Shown here piece after piece: positions 32,873 to 42,794 of a stretch of 64,000 nt of DNA. The notes under the pieces are model-generated. The model saw only the letters and a list, made by a program, of their open reading frames with translations, was not told the origin of the DNA and made no database searches. Both the position numbers and the translations under genes were made by a program. Source of the stretch: Vibrio cincinnatiensis (GTDB taxonomy: Bacteria; Pseudomonadota; Gammaproteobacteria; Enterobacterales; Vibrionaceae). How positions within the stretch are numbered: position 1 is the first letter of the stretch; every line of letters begins with the position of its first letter. The stretch spans positions 1 through 64,000 of the forward strand of contig NZ_SGOM01000006.1 in the NCBI RefSeq assembly GCF_022113815.1. The letters are read 5' to 3'.

Positions 32873-33823
32873 CTATCCTTGTAACGATTGTTGCCAATAG
32901 TGATAAGCCGTGGCTATTGCACGTTCACGATCATGCATTTGGGTAAACAACACCGCGCTTATGGTCGCAACAATGGTATTCGCCATTAAAATCCAATCCT
33001 CTTGTGGCGTACCGAGTGGGCAATGCGTTGGCAGTGGAATGTCTGAAATAAATTGCTCCGGCCAGTAATAGGACTGCACCCCATCGGGCTGACTGAGCCA
33101 GACTGTCTGGCTAACTTTAGGGTTATATTCTGACTCCCCCGACTGACCTTTAAACGAGATCACAGCATGGGCTGTTTTGCCGATATGATGCTCAACTTCT
33201 GCGTGTAATTGTTGAAAACCGGGATGAAAGCTGCCCCGTAGCCCCACCTTTCCACCACCGGGATTGAGTGCTCGTACGACGGTATTAATCGGCGTTCTTA
33301 GTCCATAACGTTTTTTCCAATTCAACATCACCTCCGCTTGAGGGGCAAAAGCACGCAAAGGTAAATAAGCAATATTATCGGTTTGCAAAAGCCCTTGTGC
33401 ATGCTCGGCGTTGGTGGCGAGCGGGATTTGACACGCAGTAAGATAATGCTCAGCGTGTTCACGATCACTCATGGGGTCGTGATAGCCGTGTAATAAGACT
33501 TTATGTCCATTATCAGCCAGTATTTTGGCCGCTCGTACATGCCATGGTTTACCTGAAGAAGAGCGTTTCCCTGCGTAGCAAGGCCAATCAATGTCCGCGC
33601 CAATCTCGGGCATACGCGATTGGAAAGCTTTCACAAAACCCGCAATTTCAGCATTCGTTTCATTTTGTACTCGTATCAACATCAGCAGCATCGCCATCTG
33701 ATCATCACCAACGTCTCCTGCAAGATAAGCGGTCATCACCTGCTCTGCCTGCTCAAACGTCAAGGGTTTGCGCCCTCGCTCACCTCGTCCGACAGTGCGT
33801 ATACACTCCAAAATAATACTCAT
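32873..33823 (-). CDS. ybiB: YbiB / TrpD2 family protein (anthranilate phosphoribosyltransferase-like)
   Basis: A 316-aa protein with the glycosyltransferase family 3 fold: an N-terminal helical domain (LTFEQAEQVMTAYLAGDVGDDQMAMLLMLIRVQNE) and a PRT-like domain where the PRPP loop of TrpD is altered (AKILADNGHKVLLHGYHDP). The E. coli homologue YbiB has been described as a nucleic-acid-binding TrpD2 protein under LexA control. Here it sits inside the nitrate operon, 10 bp after cobA and 163 bp before nasT. Its role in nitrate metabolism is unknown. Confidence 0.88.
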   Translation of the reverse strand: MSIILECIRTVGRGERGRKPLTFEQAEQVMTAYLAGDVGDDQMAMLLMLIRVQNETNAEIAGFVKAFQSRMPEIGADIDWPCYAGKRSSSGKPWHVRAAKILADNGHKVLLHGYHDPMSDREHAEHYLTACQIPLATNAEHAQGLLQTDNIAYLPLRAFAPQAEVMLNWKKRYGLRTPINTVVRALNPGGGKVGLRGSFHPGFQQLHAEVEHHIGKTAHAVISFKGQSGESEYNPKVSQTVWLSQPDGVQSYYWPEQFISDIPLPTHCPLGTPQEDWILMANTIVATISAVLFTQMHDRERAIATAYHYWQQSLQG

Positions 33824-33833
33824 GCTATCCTCA

Positions 33834-34697
33834 TCAATCAGCGAAAACGGTCTGCAATTCAGCCACTCGTGCAGTTTGCAACAGTTGCGCTCGCAGTTTT
33901 ACCACGTCTCCCATAATGATTAAAGCCGGGCTTAACCCTTGTTGCTGATGTGCCATGTCCGTCAACTCCGCTAATTCAAAGGTAATCACGGTTTGCTTGG
34001 CTGAGCAGCCATGACCGATAATCGCCACGGGCGTGGCTGGGCTTAATCCAGCTTGCACCAACCCTTGCTCGATCGACGCTGCTTTTTCCAACCCCATATA
34101 GAAAACCAGCGTTTGTCCGCTTGCCACTAACCCAGCCCAAGCGGGTAAAGCCCCGCTCACGACTTGACCCGTAATAAAGGTCACGCTTCGGGAGACTTGG
34201 CGATGTGTCAGCGGAATAAAGCTACTTGCCGCACAGCCAATCGCGGCTGTGATACCGGGGATCACTTGATAGGGGATATGATGCTTGGCCAACTCTAAGG
34301 CTTCTTCACCACCACGACCAAAAATAAATGGGTCGCCTCCTTTCAGACGTACCACATTTTTCCCTGCCTGAGCATACTTGACCAACAGTGCACAAATGGT
34401 TTCCTGCTTCATGCTGGGCTGACCACAACGCTTTCCTACATACACTTGCTCAGCTTTAGGGTTAGCGAGTGCCAAAATCTCTTTCCCCACGAGTCGGTCA
34501 TACACTAATACCTGCGCCTTTTGCAAAGCTTTCAATGCTTTTAGCGTTAGCAGATCCGGATCGTTTGGCCCCGCCCCCACCAGCGAAACATAACCTTGCG
34601 GCTTTTTTTCTGCCGTGTTTAGAGGCTGAATTTGCTCCATCCAGTCACTGGAGTAACCGATAAGTGTAGGAGATTCCAACAAAAGAGGTCGATTCAT
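33834..34697 (-). CDS. cobA: Uroporphyrinogen-III C-methyltransferase
   Basis: A 287-aa SUMT. After a roughly 35-aa extension it shows the family motifs VSLVGAGPNDPDLLTLKALKAL, VVRLKGGDPFIFGRGGEE and VIPGITAAIGCAA. It methylates uroporphyrinogen III to precorrin-2, the precursor of the siroheme in NirB. No CysG dehydrogenase/chelatase domain is fused. The start overlaps the nasA stop as ATGA, so translation is coupled to the nitrate reductase. Confidence 0.95.
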   Translation of the reverse strand: MNRPLLLESPTLIGYSSDWMEQIQPLNTAEKKPQGYVSLVGAGPNDPDLLTLKALKALQKAQVLVYDRLVGKEILALANPKAEQVYVGKRCGQPSMKQETICALLVKYAQAGKNVVRLKGGDPFIFGRGGEEALELAKHHIPYQVIPGITAAIGCAASSFIPLTHRQVSRSVTFITGQVVSGALPAWAGLVASGQTLVFYMGLEKAASIEQGLVQAGLSPATPVAIIGHGCSAKQTVITFELAELTDMAHQQQGLSPALIIMGDVVKLRAQLLQTARVAELQTVFAD

Positions 34698-37324
34698 GAT
34701 TTCACTCCTACTTTTTTATTCATGATTAGGCTGTCATGTTCATTGAGTAGTTGACGAATTTCGGACACGCATGATCCGCAATTGGTGCCACATTTTAAAC
34801 GCTGTTGCAGTTGATTAAGCGACACACATCCCTCTTGTTCTATTGCTTGATGGATTTGTTGATCGGTAATTCGAAAGCAGCTACAGATTAAACGACTGGT
34901 TTGCTGACCTTCTGCTAAAGCTAATACTGAACTTAACTGAAGTGGCTGACCAATCAGTGTCGCTATCATAGTGTAATCTTGTGCAATGGGTTGTGGTGAC
35001 ACCAGCACGATTCCCGTCACTCTCATCGCGCTGTCATTGGTCGATGAGCGACCTAAAATCATCAGCCATCCTTGGGGTAGATCCCAACGCAGCACTTGCT
35101 CCCCGGCATTCACTGCAAACTGCGCTTTATTGAGTGGCGTTAAGGAGGCAAAACGCGAAACGCCGCAATCTTGTTCTTGTTGATAGCTTTGGTAATCACA
35201 CTCAGGCAATGCTCGCCGCTCCCCCACATAAAGCCCATAGCTATGCATCTGCGCAGAAGCAAGATGAACTAGCGCTGACTTAAAGGCGGGCTGCCCAGAA
35301 ATAGGATCTCGCTGCTGACCGATGGCTCGATTGACTTGTGACTGCTCACTGTAGCGTCCCGCCCAGTGCATCGACATAAACAGTTGCTTGCCTTTTAACC
35401 CCTCATCTAACGCGACTTTCGCAAATAAGCACGATGTTTGCTCCTCCCCTCGCAGCGCCGCTATTTCGCCCGCTTGCAAGCCCAACGATTCGGCAGCAAG
35501 TGGATTCATATAGAGAGTGGGCTCAGGTTCCCCCGCCGCTAACTTTGCCACATGACCGGTGCGAGTCATGGTATGCCATTGATCTCGTTGGCGCCCGCTA
35601 TTTAACCACCAGTGACCTTGCATTAACAAAGGAGCGGGAGTAGATATAAAGTTTGCCCGACCGGAAGGGGTGGAAAACTGACCATGTTGAAAAGGTCTCG
35701 GCACATCAATAGGCCATTGAGTGGGCTGCCAGTTGGCGTATTCTTCATCACTCATATGGGCAAACATGGATAAGTCTAATAAATAATGGGAAGCATGGTT
35801 AATCGCCGTTAAACCTGCATAGTCACGAAACAGATCCGCTTCATTGCGGTAGTCAAACCCATTTGGGACATGAAGGCGCTGACACAACTTTTCCCCCACT
35901 TGGCTGATGGCCCACCAATCCGGTTTGGCTTCTCCGGGAGCGGGTAGAAAGGCTCGTTGCCGTGATAACCGCCGTTCTGAGTTAGTCACCATCCCCTGCT
36001 TCTCTCCCCAACCCGCAGCAGGCAATAATACATCCGCATAAGCCGCAACATCACTGTCAACACTGATGTCAGAGACAATGACACAGTCGCACTTTGCTAA
36101 GGCTCGGCGAATATGATCGCTTTCAGGCATCGAAATGACAGGATTGGTGGCCATAATCCACAACACTTTGACCTCGCCTCTTTCGACAGCCTGAAACAAT
36201 TCCACCGCTTTCAGACCGGGTTTGGCTGCAATGGTCGGTGATTGCCAATACTCTTGAACTAAGGTCAGTGACTCGGCATCAAAACCTCGGTGTACGGCGA
36301 GCTGATTCGCTAGCCCACCGACTTCTCTTCCCCCCATCGCATTGGGCTGACCCGTTAATGAAAATGGTCCACTGCCCGCTTTACCTATTTTCCCACTCGC
36401 CAAGTGTACGTTGATAATGGCATTGCCTTTATCCACCCCAGACTCCGACTGATTCACCCCTTGGCAGAAAAGAGTGAGTGCGGAAGGGCTACAACAGAAC
36501 CAATGGTAGAAGGTCTCTAAAGCAGATGGGGTAATTTCTAGATCTTGGGCTACTTGCTTAACTTGATAACGTTCTAACCGTAGTTCCGCGGCTAATTGCT
36601 CAAACCCTTGGGTATGTGCCGAAATATACGCTTCATCTAAAGCATGGTTATCCATGAGATAACGCAATAAGCCATTAAATAACAGCACATCTCCGTCATT
36701 ATTAATGGCGAGGTGTAAATCGGCTTGTTCGGCCGTGATGGTTTTGCGAGGATCAACCACCACTAATTTAAGGTGGGGATTATCCTCACGTGCTTGCTGA
36801 ATACGACGAAATAAAACCGGATGAGTCCACGCACTATTAGCACCAACCAGCACTAACAGATCGGTGTGGTCAATATCTTCATAATTGACCGGCACGACAT
36901 CTTCACCAAAAGAGCGAATATGCGCTGCAACCGCGGAAGACATGCATAACCGCGAGTTAGTATCTATATTGGCACTACCTACATAACCTTTCATGAGCTT
37001 GTTGGCGACGTAATAGTCTTCCGTAAGGAGTTGCCCAGAGACATACATTGCCACCGAATCAGGACCATGCTGCTGAATGGCTTGGTAGAATTGCTCAGCA
37101 ATATGATCCGTCGCTTGCTGCCAGCTCACTTCATTGCCCGCAATTCTGGGATACAGTAAACGTGACGGCATCTGCAAACTTTCGGCTAACGCTGCCCCTT
37201 TGACACATAATGCACCGTAGTTCGCGGGATGCAGACTGTCGCCAACTATCTGGTTATGGTGAATAGCTACGCCGCAACCGACACCACAATAGGGACACGT
37301 TGTATTAATTTTCGTTTGAGTCAT
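34694..37324 (-). CDS. nasA: Assimilatory nitrate reductase catalytic subunit
   Basis: A protein of about 876 aa of the DMSO-reductase superfamily. The N-terminal [4Fe-4S] motif CPYCGVGCGV...ALCVKG leads into the bis-MGD molybdopterin domains (for example TNSRLCMSSAVAAHIRSFGED and ATNPVISMPESDHIRRAL). A C-terminal BFD-like [2Fe-2S] domain (about 810-865) has cysteines in CSCFRIT and CGTNCGSC. It reduces nitrate to nitrite in the cytoplasm. No nasB-type electron-donor gene is in the window. The ATG at 37324 has AAGGA 7 nt upstream; 37327 is an alternative. Confidence 0.96.
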   Translation of the reverse strand: MTQTKINTTCPYCGVGCGVAIHHNQIVGDSLHPANYGALCVKGAALAESLQMPSRLLYPRIAGNEVSWQQATDHIAEQFYQAIQQHGPDSVAMYVSGQLLTEDYYVANKLMKGYVGSANIDTNSRLCMSSAVAAHIRSFGEDVVPVNYEDIDHTDLLVLVGANSAWTHPVLFRRIQQAREDNPHLKLVVVDPRKTITAEQADLHLAINNDGDVLLFNGLLRYLMDNHALDEAYISAHTQGFEQLAAELRLERYQVKQVAQDLEITPSALETFYHWFCCSPSALTLFCQGVNQSESGVDKGNAIINVHLASGKIGKAGSGPFSLTGQPNAMGGREVGGLANQLAVHRGFDAESLTLVQEYWQSPTIAAKPGLKAVELFQAVERGEVKVLWIMATNPVISMPESDHIRRALAKCDCVIVSDISVDSDVAAYADVLLPAAGWGEKQGMVTNSERRLSRQRAFLPAPGEAKPDWWAISQVGEKLCQRLHVPNGFDYRNEADLFRDYAGLTAINHASHYLLDLSMFAHMSDEEYANWQPTQWPIDVPRPFQHGQFSTPSGRANFISTPAPLLMQGHWWLNSGRQRDQWHTMTRTGHVAKLAAGEPEPTLYMNPLAAESLGLQAGEIAALRGEEQTSCLFAKVALDEGLKGKQLFMSMHWAGRYSEQSQVNRAIGQQRDPISGQPAFKSALVHLASAQMHSYGLYVGERRALPECDYQSYQQEQDCGVSRFASLTPLNKAQFAVNAGEQVLRWDLPQGWLMILGRSSTNDSAMRVTGIVLVSPQPIAQDYTMIATLIGQPLQLSSVLALAEGQQTSRLICSCFRITDQQIHQAIEQEGCVSLNQLQQRLKCGTNCGSCVSEIRQLLNEHDSLIMNKKVGVKS

Positions 37325-37327
37325 CAT

Positions 37328-37420
37328 CACTTCCTTATGATCGGGCAAATAAAAAGCGCCTTACTTCTTAGAAGCAAGGCGCCTTTGCCTAGAGTGTAAC
37401 TGGGACAAGTTATTGTTACC
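37328..37420 (-). promoter_or_regulatory. ANTAR-target antitermination leader of nasA
   Basis: A terminator hairpin at 37349-37386 (GCGCCTT/AAGGCGC plus CTTC/GAAG, loop TAA, then TTTTTATTT) overlaps a small hairpin AGGC-AAAGGC-GCCT (37377-37390) whose hexaloop carries A1 and G4. This repeats the arrangement in the nrtA leader. A weaker upstream stem-loop (GGG...ACAA/TTGT...CCC, about 37403-37424) is a candidate for the first ANTAR hairpin, but its loop does not show G at position 4. Confidence 0.82.
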
Positions 37421-37430
37421 CGTTGATCAG

Positions 37431-37446
37431 AGCAAGTGATATACCA
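37431..37446 (-). promoter_or_regulatory. Sigma-54 promoter of nasA-cobA-ybiB-nasT
   Basis: On the minus strand TGGTATATCACTTGCT has GG at -24 and TTGC at -12 with the exact 10-bp separation required for sigma-54. The -24 element is less complete (TGGTAT) than in the nrtA promoter, but the -12 element is perfect. Confidence 0.78.
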
Positions 37447-37463
37447 ACTTGTTAAATATTATA

Positions 37464-37476
37464 AATCAAAGAGTTA
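37464..37476 (+). promoter_or_regulatory. IHF binding site upstream of the nasA promoter
   Basis: AATCAAAGAGTTA, an exact WATCAANNNNTTR match, lies about 18 bp upstream of the -24 element. It is identical to the site upstream of nrtA, and the identity extends to about 16 bp. Confidence 0.75.
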
Positions 37477-37497
37477 AAACAAACCTACAAGAAAGAA

Positions 37498-37514
37498 TGC
37501 ACTATCACAGTGCA
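37498..37514. promoter_or_regulatory. NtrC enhancer site upstream of nasA
   Basis: TGCACTATCACAGTGCA is a perfect 17-bp match to the NtrC consensus TGCACY-N5-RGTGCA. Its centre is about 61 bp upstream of the -24 element, a normal enhancer distance, with the IHF site in between. A further GTGCAC palindrome lies at 37538-37543. Confidence 0.83.
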
Positions 37515-37545
37515 ACGCGCCCCAAAATAGCGACGAAGTGCACAT

Positions 37546-37576
37546 AAAAAACCGATGCATAAAGCATCGGTTTAAA
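37546..37576 (-). terminator. Terminator of serS
   Basis: A 10-bp stem AAACCGATGC/GCATCGGTTT with loop ATAAA is followed on the minus strand by TTTTATG. It lies 16 bp after the serS stop and just upstream of the nasA enhancer. Confidence 0.9.
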
Positions 37577-37591
37577 GCCAGTTTGAAAAAA

Positions 37592-38974
<1,383 letters not shown>

Positions 38975-39002
38975 TTACTGTGTCAAAGATAACGAAAAGC
39001 CA

Positions 39003-40352
39003 CTACTTTTCATAGCGCTTTTGTGGGCTTTTTGCGTCTAACGCCGCCAGATATTCGAGTTTTTCGGCAATTTTAGTTTCTAAGCCGCGATTTGTCGGTT
39101 GGTAATAGCGCTTACCGACCATTTCAGGCGGAAGATAACGTTCCCCTGCAGCATACGCTCCTACTTCATCATGGGCATAACGATATTCGGCCCCATAACC
39201 TAACTCTTTCATTAAATGTGTCGGAGCATTACGTAAATGCACCGGCACTTCATATTCAGGAAGGTTTTGTACATCACTCAGTGCTTGTTTCCACGCTGTA
39301 TAAACGGCATTACTTTTCGGAGCACAAGCAAGATAGACAGCAGCCTGAGCGATAGCCCGTTCGCCTTCGGCGGGCCCAACCCGCATAAAACAGTCCCACG
39401 CAGAAAGCGCAACTTGCATAGCTCGAGGATCCGCATTGCCGACATCTTCTGAGGCAATGGCTAATAACCGGCGAGCAATATATAAAGGATCGCAACCAGC
39501 GGAGATCATCCTCGCCATCCAGTACAACGCTGCATCAGGGTTAGAACCTCGTATCGATTTATGAAAAGCGGAGATTAAGTCGTACCAGAGGTCGCCTTTA
39601 TTATCAAAACGGGCCACCTTTTCACCCGCCACTTCTGCCAGTAAGCTTAAGGTAATTTGTTTATAACCTTGCTCATCACTTTCAGCCATGTCATACAAAA
39701 GTTCTAAATAGTTTAGAGACATCCGAGCATCACCGTTCACAAGCTCTGCCAACCGCTCTAATACTTGGTCATGAAAGATCGCGGGCGTTTTACCAAGACC
39801 TCGCTCCGCATCATGCACCGCTTGGTTTAGCGCCTGAAGAATTTCTAGCTCACTGAGCGAGGTCAACTTATAGACTCGCGCCCGTGATAATAAGGCGTTA
39901 TTGAGCTCAAATGATGGGTTTTCGGTTGTCGCACCAATAAAGGTCACGGTTCCATCTTCAATGTGCGGTAAAAAGGCATCTTGCTGAGATTTGTTAAACC
40001 GATGCACTTCGTCCACAAATAAAATGGTTCGCCGCCCTGCACGTTGATTTTCTCTCGCTTTATCAATAGCCGCACGAATCTCTTTCACTCCAGAAGTAAC
40101 GGCTGAAACCCGTTCAACTTCCGCATTCGCATAATTGGCGGCCACCTCGGCTAAGGTTGTTTTCCCCGTCCCTGGCGGCCCCCATAAAATCATGGAATGG
40201 ATATGGCCCGCTTGCAAGGCTCGGCGCAGCGGTTTCTCGGGCCCAAGAATATGCTGTTGACCAATATATTGCTCAACGGTTTGAGGCCTCATACGTGCGG
40301 CAAGGGGACGAAAATCCTCGTCCCCTGAAAAATCTAAACTGTAATTACTCAC
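39003..40352 (-). CDS. rarA: Replication-associated recombination protein A (MgsA/RarA)
   Basis: A protein of about 449 aa, AAA+ clamp-loader-like ATPase acting at stalled forks and interacting with SSB. Walker [10 protein letters not shown] is near residue 59, Walker B is FVDEVHRFN and sensor 1 is GATTENPSF; the C-terminal tetramerisation region includes [13 protein letters not shown]. The start is a GTG giving [10 protein letters not shown], the family's usual N-terminus. Another GTG 6 bp upstream is possible. Confidence 0.95.
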   Translation of the reverse strand: MSNYSLDFSGDEDFRPLAARMRPQTVEQYIGQQHILGPEKPLRRALQAGHIHSMILWGPPGTGKTTLAEVAANYANAEVERVSAVTSGVKEIRAAIDKARENQRAGRRTILFVDEVHRFNKSQQDAFLPHIEDGTVTFIGATTENPSFELNNALLSRARVYKLTSLSELEILQALNQAVHDAERGLGKTPAIFHDQVLERLAELVNGDARMSLNYLELLYDMAESDEQGYKQITLSLLAEVAGEKVARFDNKGDLWYDLISAFHKSIRGSNPDAALYWMARMISAGCDPLYIARRLLAIASEDVGNADPRAMQVALSAWDCFMRVGPAEGERAIAQAAVYLACAPKSNAVYTAWKQALSDVQNLPEYEVPVHLRNAPTHLMKELGYGAEYRYAHDEVGAYAAGERYLPPEMVGKRYYQPTNRGLETKIAEKLEYLAALDAKSPQKRYEK

Positions 40353-40373
40353 GATCACTCATTGTTCATGACA

Positions 40374-40973
40374 TTAACGTTGGTCATCAACCTCAACCCC
40401 ATCCGGGATGGTAAATTGAAACTGACGGCTTGGTGGTGTTTGTAGCTTCACATTGTGAAAGGTAAATCGGCTTTGCTGCCCATCTTGCTCAATCACATTG
40501 AACCCTTGCACCATGCCTTGGCTATTAATCGTAATTTGAAAATGGCCTTGGTTAGATTCAAAAGAAATCGGCGTTAAGGTAAACACATCTCCTTCTTGTT
40601 CAACCTGATAAGCATCCCAGTCACTGGCCTGATTACGAGTCAATAGTACAAAAGGCGTTTGCTCTGTGGCCTGTTTTTGATCATAAATGGTCACTTGTTC
40701 AATAAACGGGCTGTAGTACCAAAGTGATTGCCCATCAGAAACCAATAAGTTTTCATCTGGTGCTGTGGTTTCCCAACGAAAAAAGCCGGGGCGAGCGATG
40801 TCTACCACTCCTTTCCCATCCATGACGGTTTCCCCATCAGGGCTAATCACTTGCTGGTTAAATTGCCCACTAAACCCGTCGGTTAACGCCAAACGTTCAC
40901 TTAACGTCTCTTTCGGGGTGGCGAAGACGGAAAAACTACAAAAAAGCAATGCAGCCCATTTTTTCATTTTCAT
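40374..40973 (-). CDS. lolA: Outer-membrane lipoprotein carrier protein LolA
   Basis: A 199-aa periplasmic chaperone that shuttles lipoproteins from LolCDE to LolB. The signal peptide is [18 protein letters not shown], and the mature part resembles E. coli LolA ([35 protein letters not shown]). The start at 40973 has AGGAG 5 nt upstream. Unlike in E. coli, ftsK is not its immediate upstream neighbour here. Confidence 0.95.
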   Translation of the reverse strand: MKMKKWAALLFCSFSVFATPKETLSERLALTDGFSGQFNQQVISPDGETVMDGKGVVDIARPGFFRWETTAPDENLLVSDGQSLWYYSPFIEQVTIYDQKQATEQTPFVLLTRNQASDWDAYQVEQEGDVFTLTPISFESNQGHFQITINSQGMVQGFNVIEQDGQQSRFTFHNVKLQTPPSRQFQFTIPDGVEVDDQR

Positions 40974-41050
40974 TTGACTCCTAGAAACCTTATTAGCAAG
41001 GTTATAACGGTTTTCTATCCTTTGTATGTCAATCTTAGGTAGAAAAAGTT

Positions 41051-41671
41051 CTACTGCCCGCAGCACTGTTTAAATTTTTTACCACTAGCGCAAGGACAAG
41101 GATCATTGCGTCCAACCGATTTATAAGGGTTCACATGCTGCACTTGAGCGCCTATCATCTGTTCATCGGCTGCTAACGCAACTTCATGCACCATAAGGTC
41201 GATTTGATCAATCATATGACTCAAGGTGGGTAATGTCTCATACCCAGCAGCTTTCATTGCCTCATGCGTTTGTTCTTCGTCAATAGCGAGCATCAAGGTA
41301 GTTAATAGCGCCTGTAGCATACGATACGAACCATCGGAAACCTGCGCCGATGCCCACTGTGTCTCAATCTGTGGCCATAAGGTCATAAACCCTTCTGCAA
41401 AATCTGCCAGCCCTTCTTCTTTACTCTGCACCTGTGTTTGCAATAAGTGCAATAAACCGTATTCATTGCTTTTTAATTTTTGGTATTGGGTGTGGATCTG
41501 TTGCGTAATGATAGGCTCAAGCTCCTCAGCCTGATCGGGGAAGAGCTCCGAAAGCCAAGATTTTGGATCCAGTGGCTGAATTGTAAAATTGGCGGCCAAC
41601 ACCATGCCTTCAATAAAAAGGGGGGATTCGTTCACCTCTAGCTGCGACAAGTTTACTAAGGGATAGATCAT
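41051..41671 (-). CDS. UPF0149 (YecA/YgfB) family protein with C-terminal SEC-C zinc motif
   Basis: A 206-aa, helix-rich acidic protein. Residues 1-175 resemble the YecA/YgfB (UPF0149) fold. The last 20 residues, [20 protein letters not shown], are a SEC-C motif with CxCx8CC zinc ligands, as at the end of SecA. The function is unknown. It is upstream of lolA with a 77-bp gap that includes the lolA ribosome site. Confidence 0.88.
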   Translation of the reverse strand: MIYPLVNLSQLEVNESPLFIEGMVLAANFTIQPLDPKSWLSELFPDQAEELEPIITQQIHTQYQKLKSNEYGLLHLLQTQVQSKEEGLADFAEGFMTLWPQIETQWASAQVSDGSYRMLQALLTTLMLAIDEEQTHEAMKAAGYETLPTLSHMIDQIDLMVHEVALAADEQMIGAQVQHVNPYKSVGRNDPCPCASGKKFKQCCGQ

Positions 41672-41843
41672 ACGATTTTCTGTGTTGCACTAAGAATGGC
41701 GACAGTATAAACGTAAAGCCGATAAAGTTGCAGCCCATGATAACAAGCTATGGAGGAGAAGCAGATAAAAGAGGATGACTCGACTGGCAACTCCCTCTAC
41801 AATCTCGCCTCTTTCTTTATTGTTAGCCACCACAGTTTTTATT

Positions 41844-42794
41844 ATGCGCGTTATTTTAGGCCCGATGGAGGGCGTCCTTGATCACTTGATGCGGCAGATG
41901 CTCACCGAAATCAATGATTATGATTTTTGTGTCACTGAATTCGTTCGAGTGATTAATCAAGTTTTACCTGATCATCTGTTCTACCGTCTGTGCCCTGAGT
42001 TAAAACAGGCTTCAACTACCCCATCAGGCACCCCCGTCAAAGTTCAACTACTGGGTCAAGAGCCCGTTTGGATGGCTGAAAATGCGTTACGGGCCGCAGA
42101 ACTGGGAGCGAGTGGAATTGACCTCAATTTTGGTTGCCCCGCTAAAACCGTCAACAAAAGTAAGGGTGGCGCAGCCTTATTAGAACACCCAGAGCTGATT
42201 TATCAAGTGGTGAAGGCATGCAGAGAAGCCGTTCCTCGCCACTTAGCCGTCAGTGCTAAAATTCGCTTAGGTTGGGAAGATCCGAATGACTGCTTTGAGA
42301 TTGTGGATGCGATTACTCAGGCAGGAGCTGATGAGTTAACGGTTCATGCGCGCACTAAAGCGGGTGGCTACAAAGCGAGTGAAATTCAGTGGGAATATAT
42401 TGATAAAATTCGTCAGACAAGCTCCATTCCTCTGATTGCAAACGGCGAGATCTGGAACCATGCCGATGGGCAAGCTTGTATAACCACAACAGGGGTTGAT
42501 TCTTTAATGGTCTGCCGAGGGGCACTGAATATTCCTAATTTAGGGAATATGCTGAAATACGACCATCCGCCCATGCCATGGCACCAAGTGCTTGATCTCT
42601 TACTCAAGTATTCCGCTTATGAAGTTCGAGGGGATAAGCGAAAATATTATCCTAACCGAGTCAAACAGTGGTTTGCTTATTTGCGTCACGCCTATCCACA
42701 AGCCGCCGATCTCTTCCGTGAAATCCGGACTTTCACGGAAGTAGACCCGATCGTCTCTCATTTTCAGCGCTATCGTGAAAAATTAACCGACTAA
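41844..42794 (+). CDS. dusC: tRNA-dihydrouridine(16) synthase
   Basis: A 316-aa FMN-dependent Dus enzyme; E. coli DusC has 315 aa. The N-terminus MRVILGPMEGVLDHLMRQ fixes the start at 41844, since the longer frame adds a non-family hydrophobic stretch. The catalytic Cys is in DLNFGCPAKTVNKSKGGAALL (about residue 98), with ELTVHARTKAGGY downstream. Its stop overlaps the stop of the convergent diguanylate cyclase by 4 bp. Confidence 0.95.
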   Translation: MRVILGPMEGVLDHLMRQMLTEINDYDFCVTEFVRVINQVLPDHLFYRLCPELKQASTTPSGTPVKVQLLGQEPVWMAENALRAAELGASGIDLNFGCPAKTVNKSKGGAALLEHPELIYQVVKACREAVPRHLAVSAKIRLGWEDPNDCFEIVDAITQAGADELTVHARTKAGGYKASEIQWEYIDKIRQTSSIPLIANGEIWNHADGQACITTTGVDSLMVCRGALNIPNLGNMLKYDHPPMPWHQVLDLLLKYSAYEVRGDKRKYYPNRVKQWFAYLRHAYPQAADLFREIRTFTEVDPIVSHFQRYREKLTD

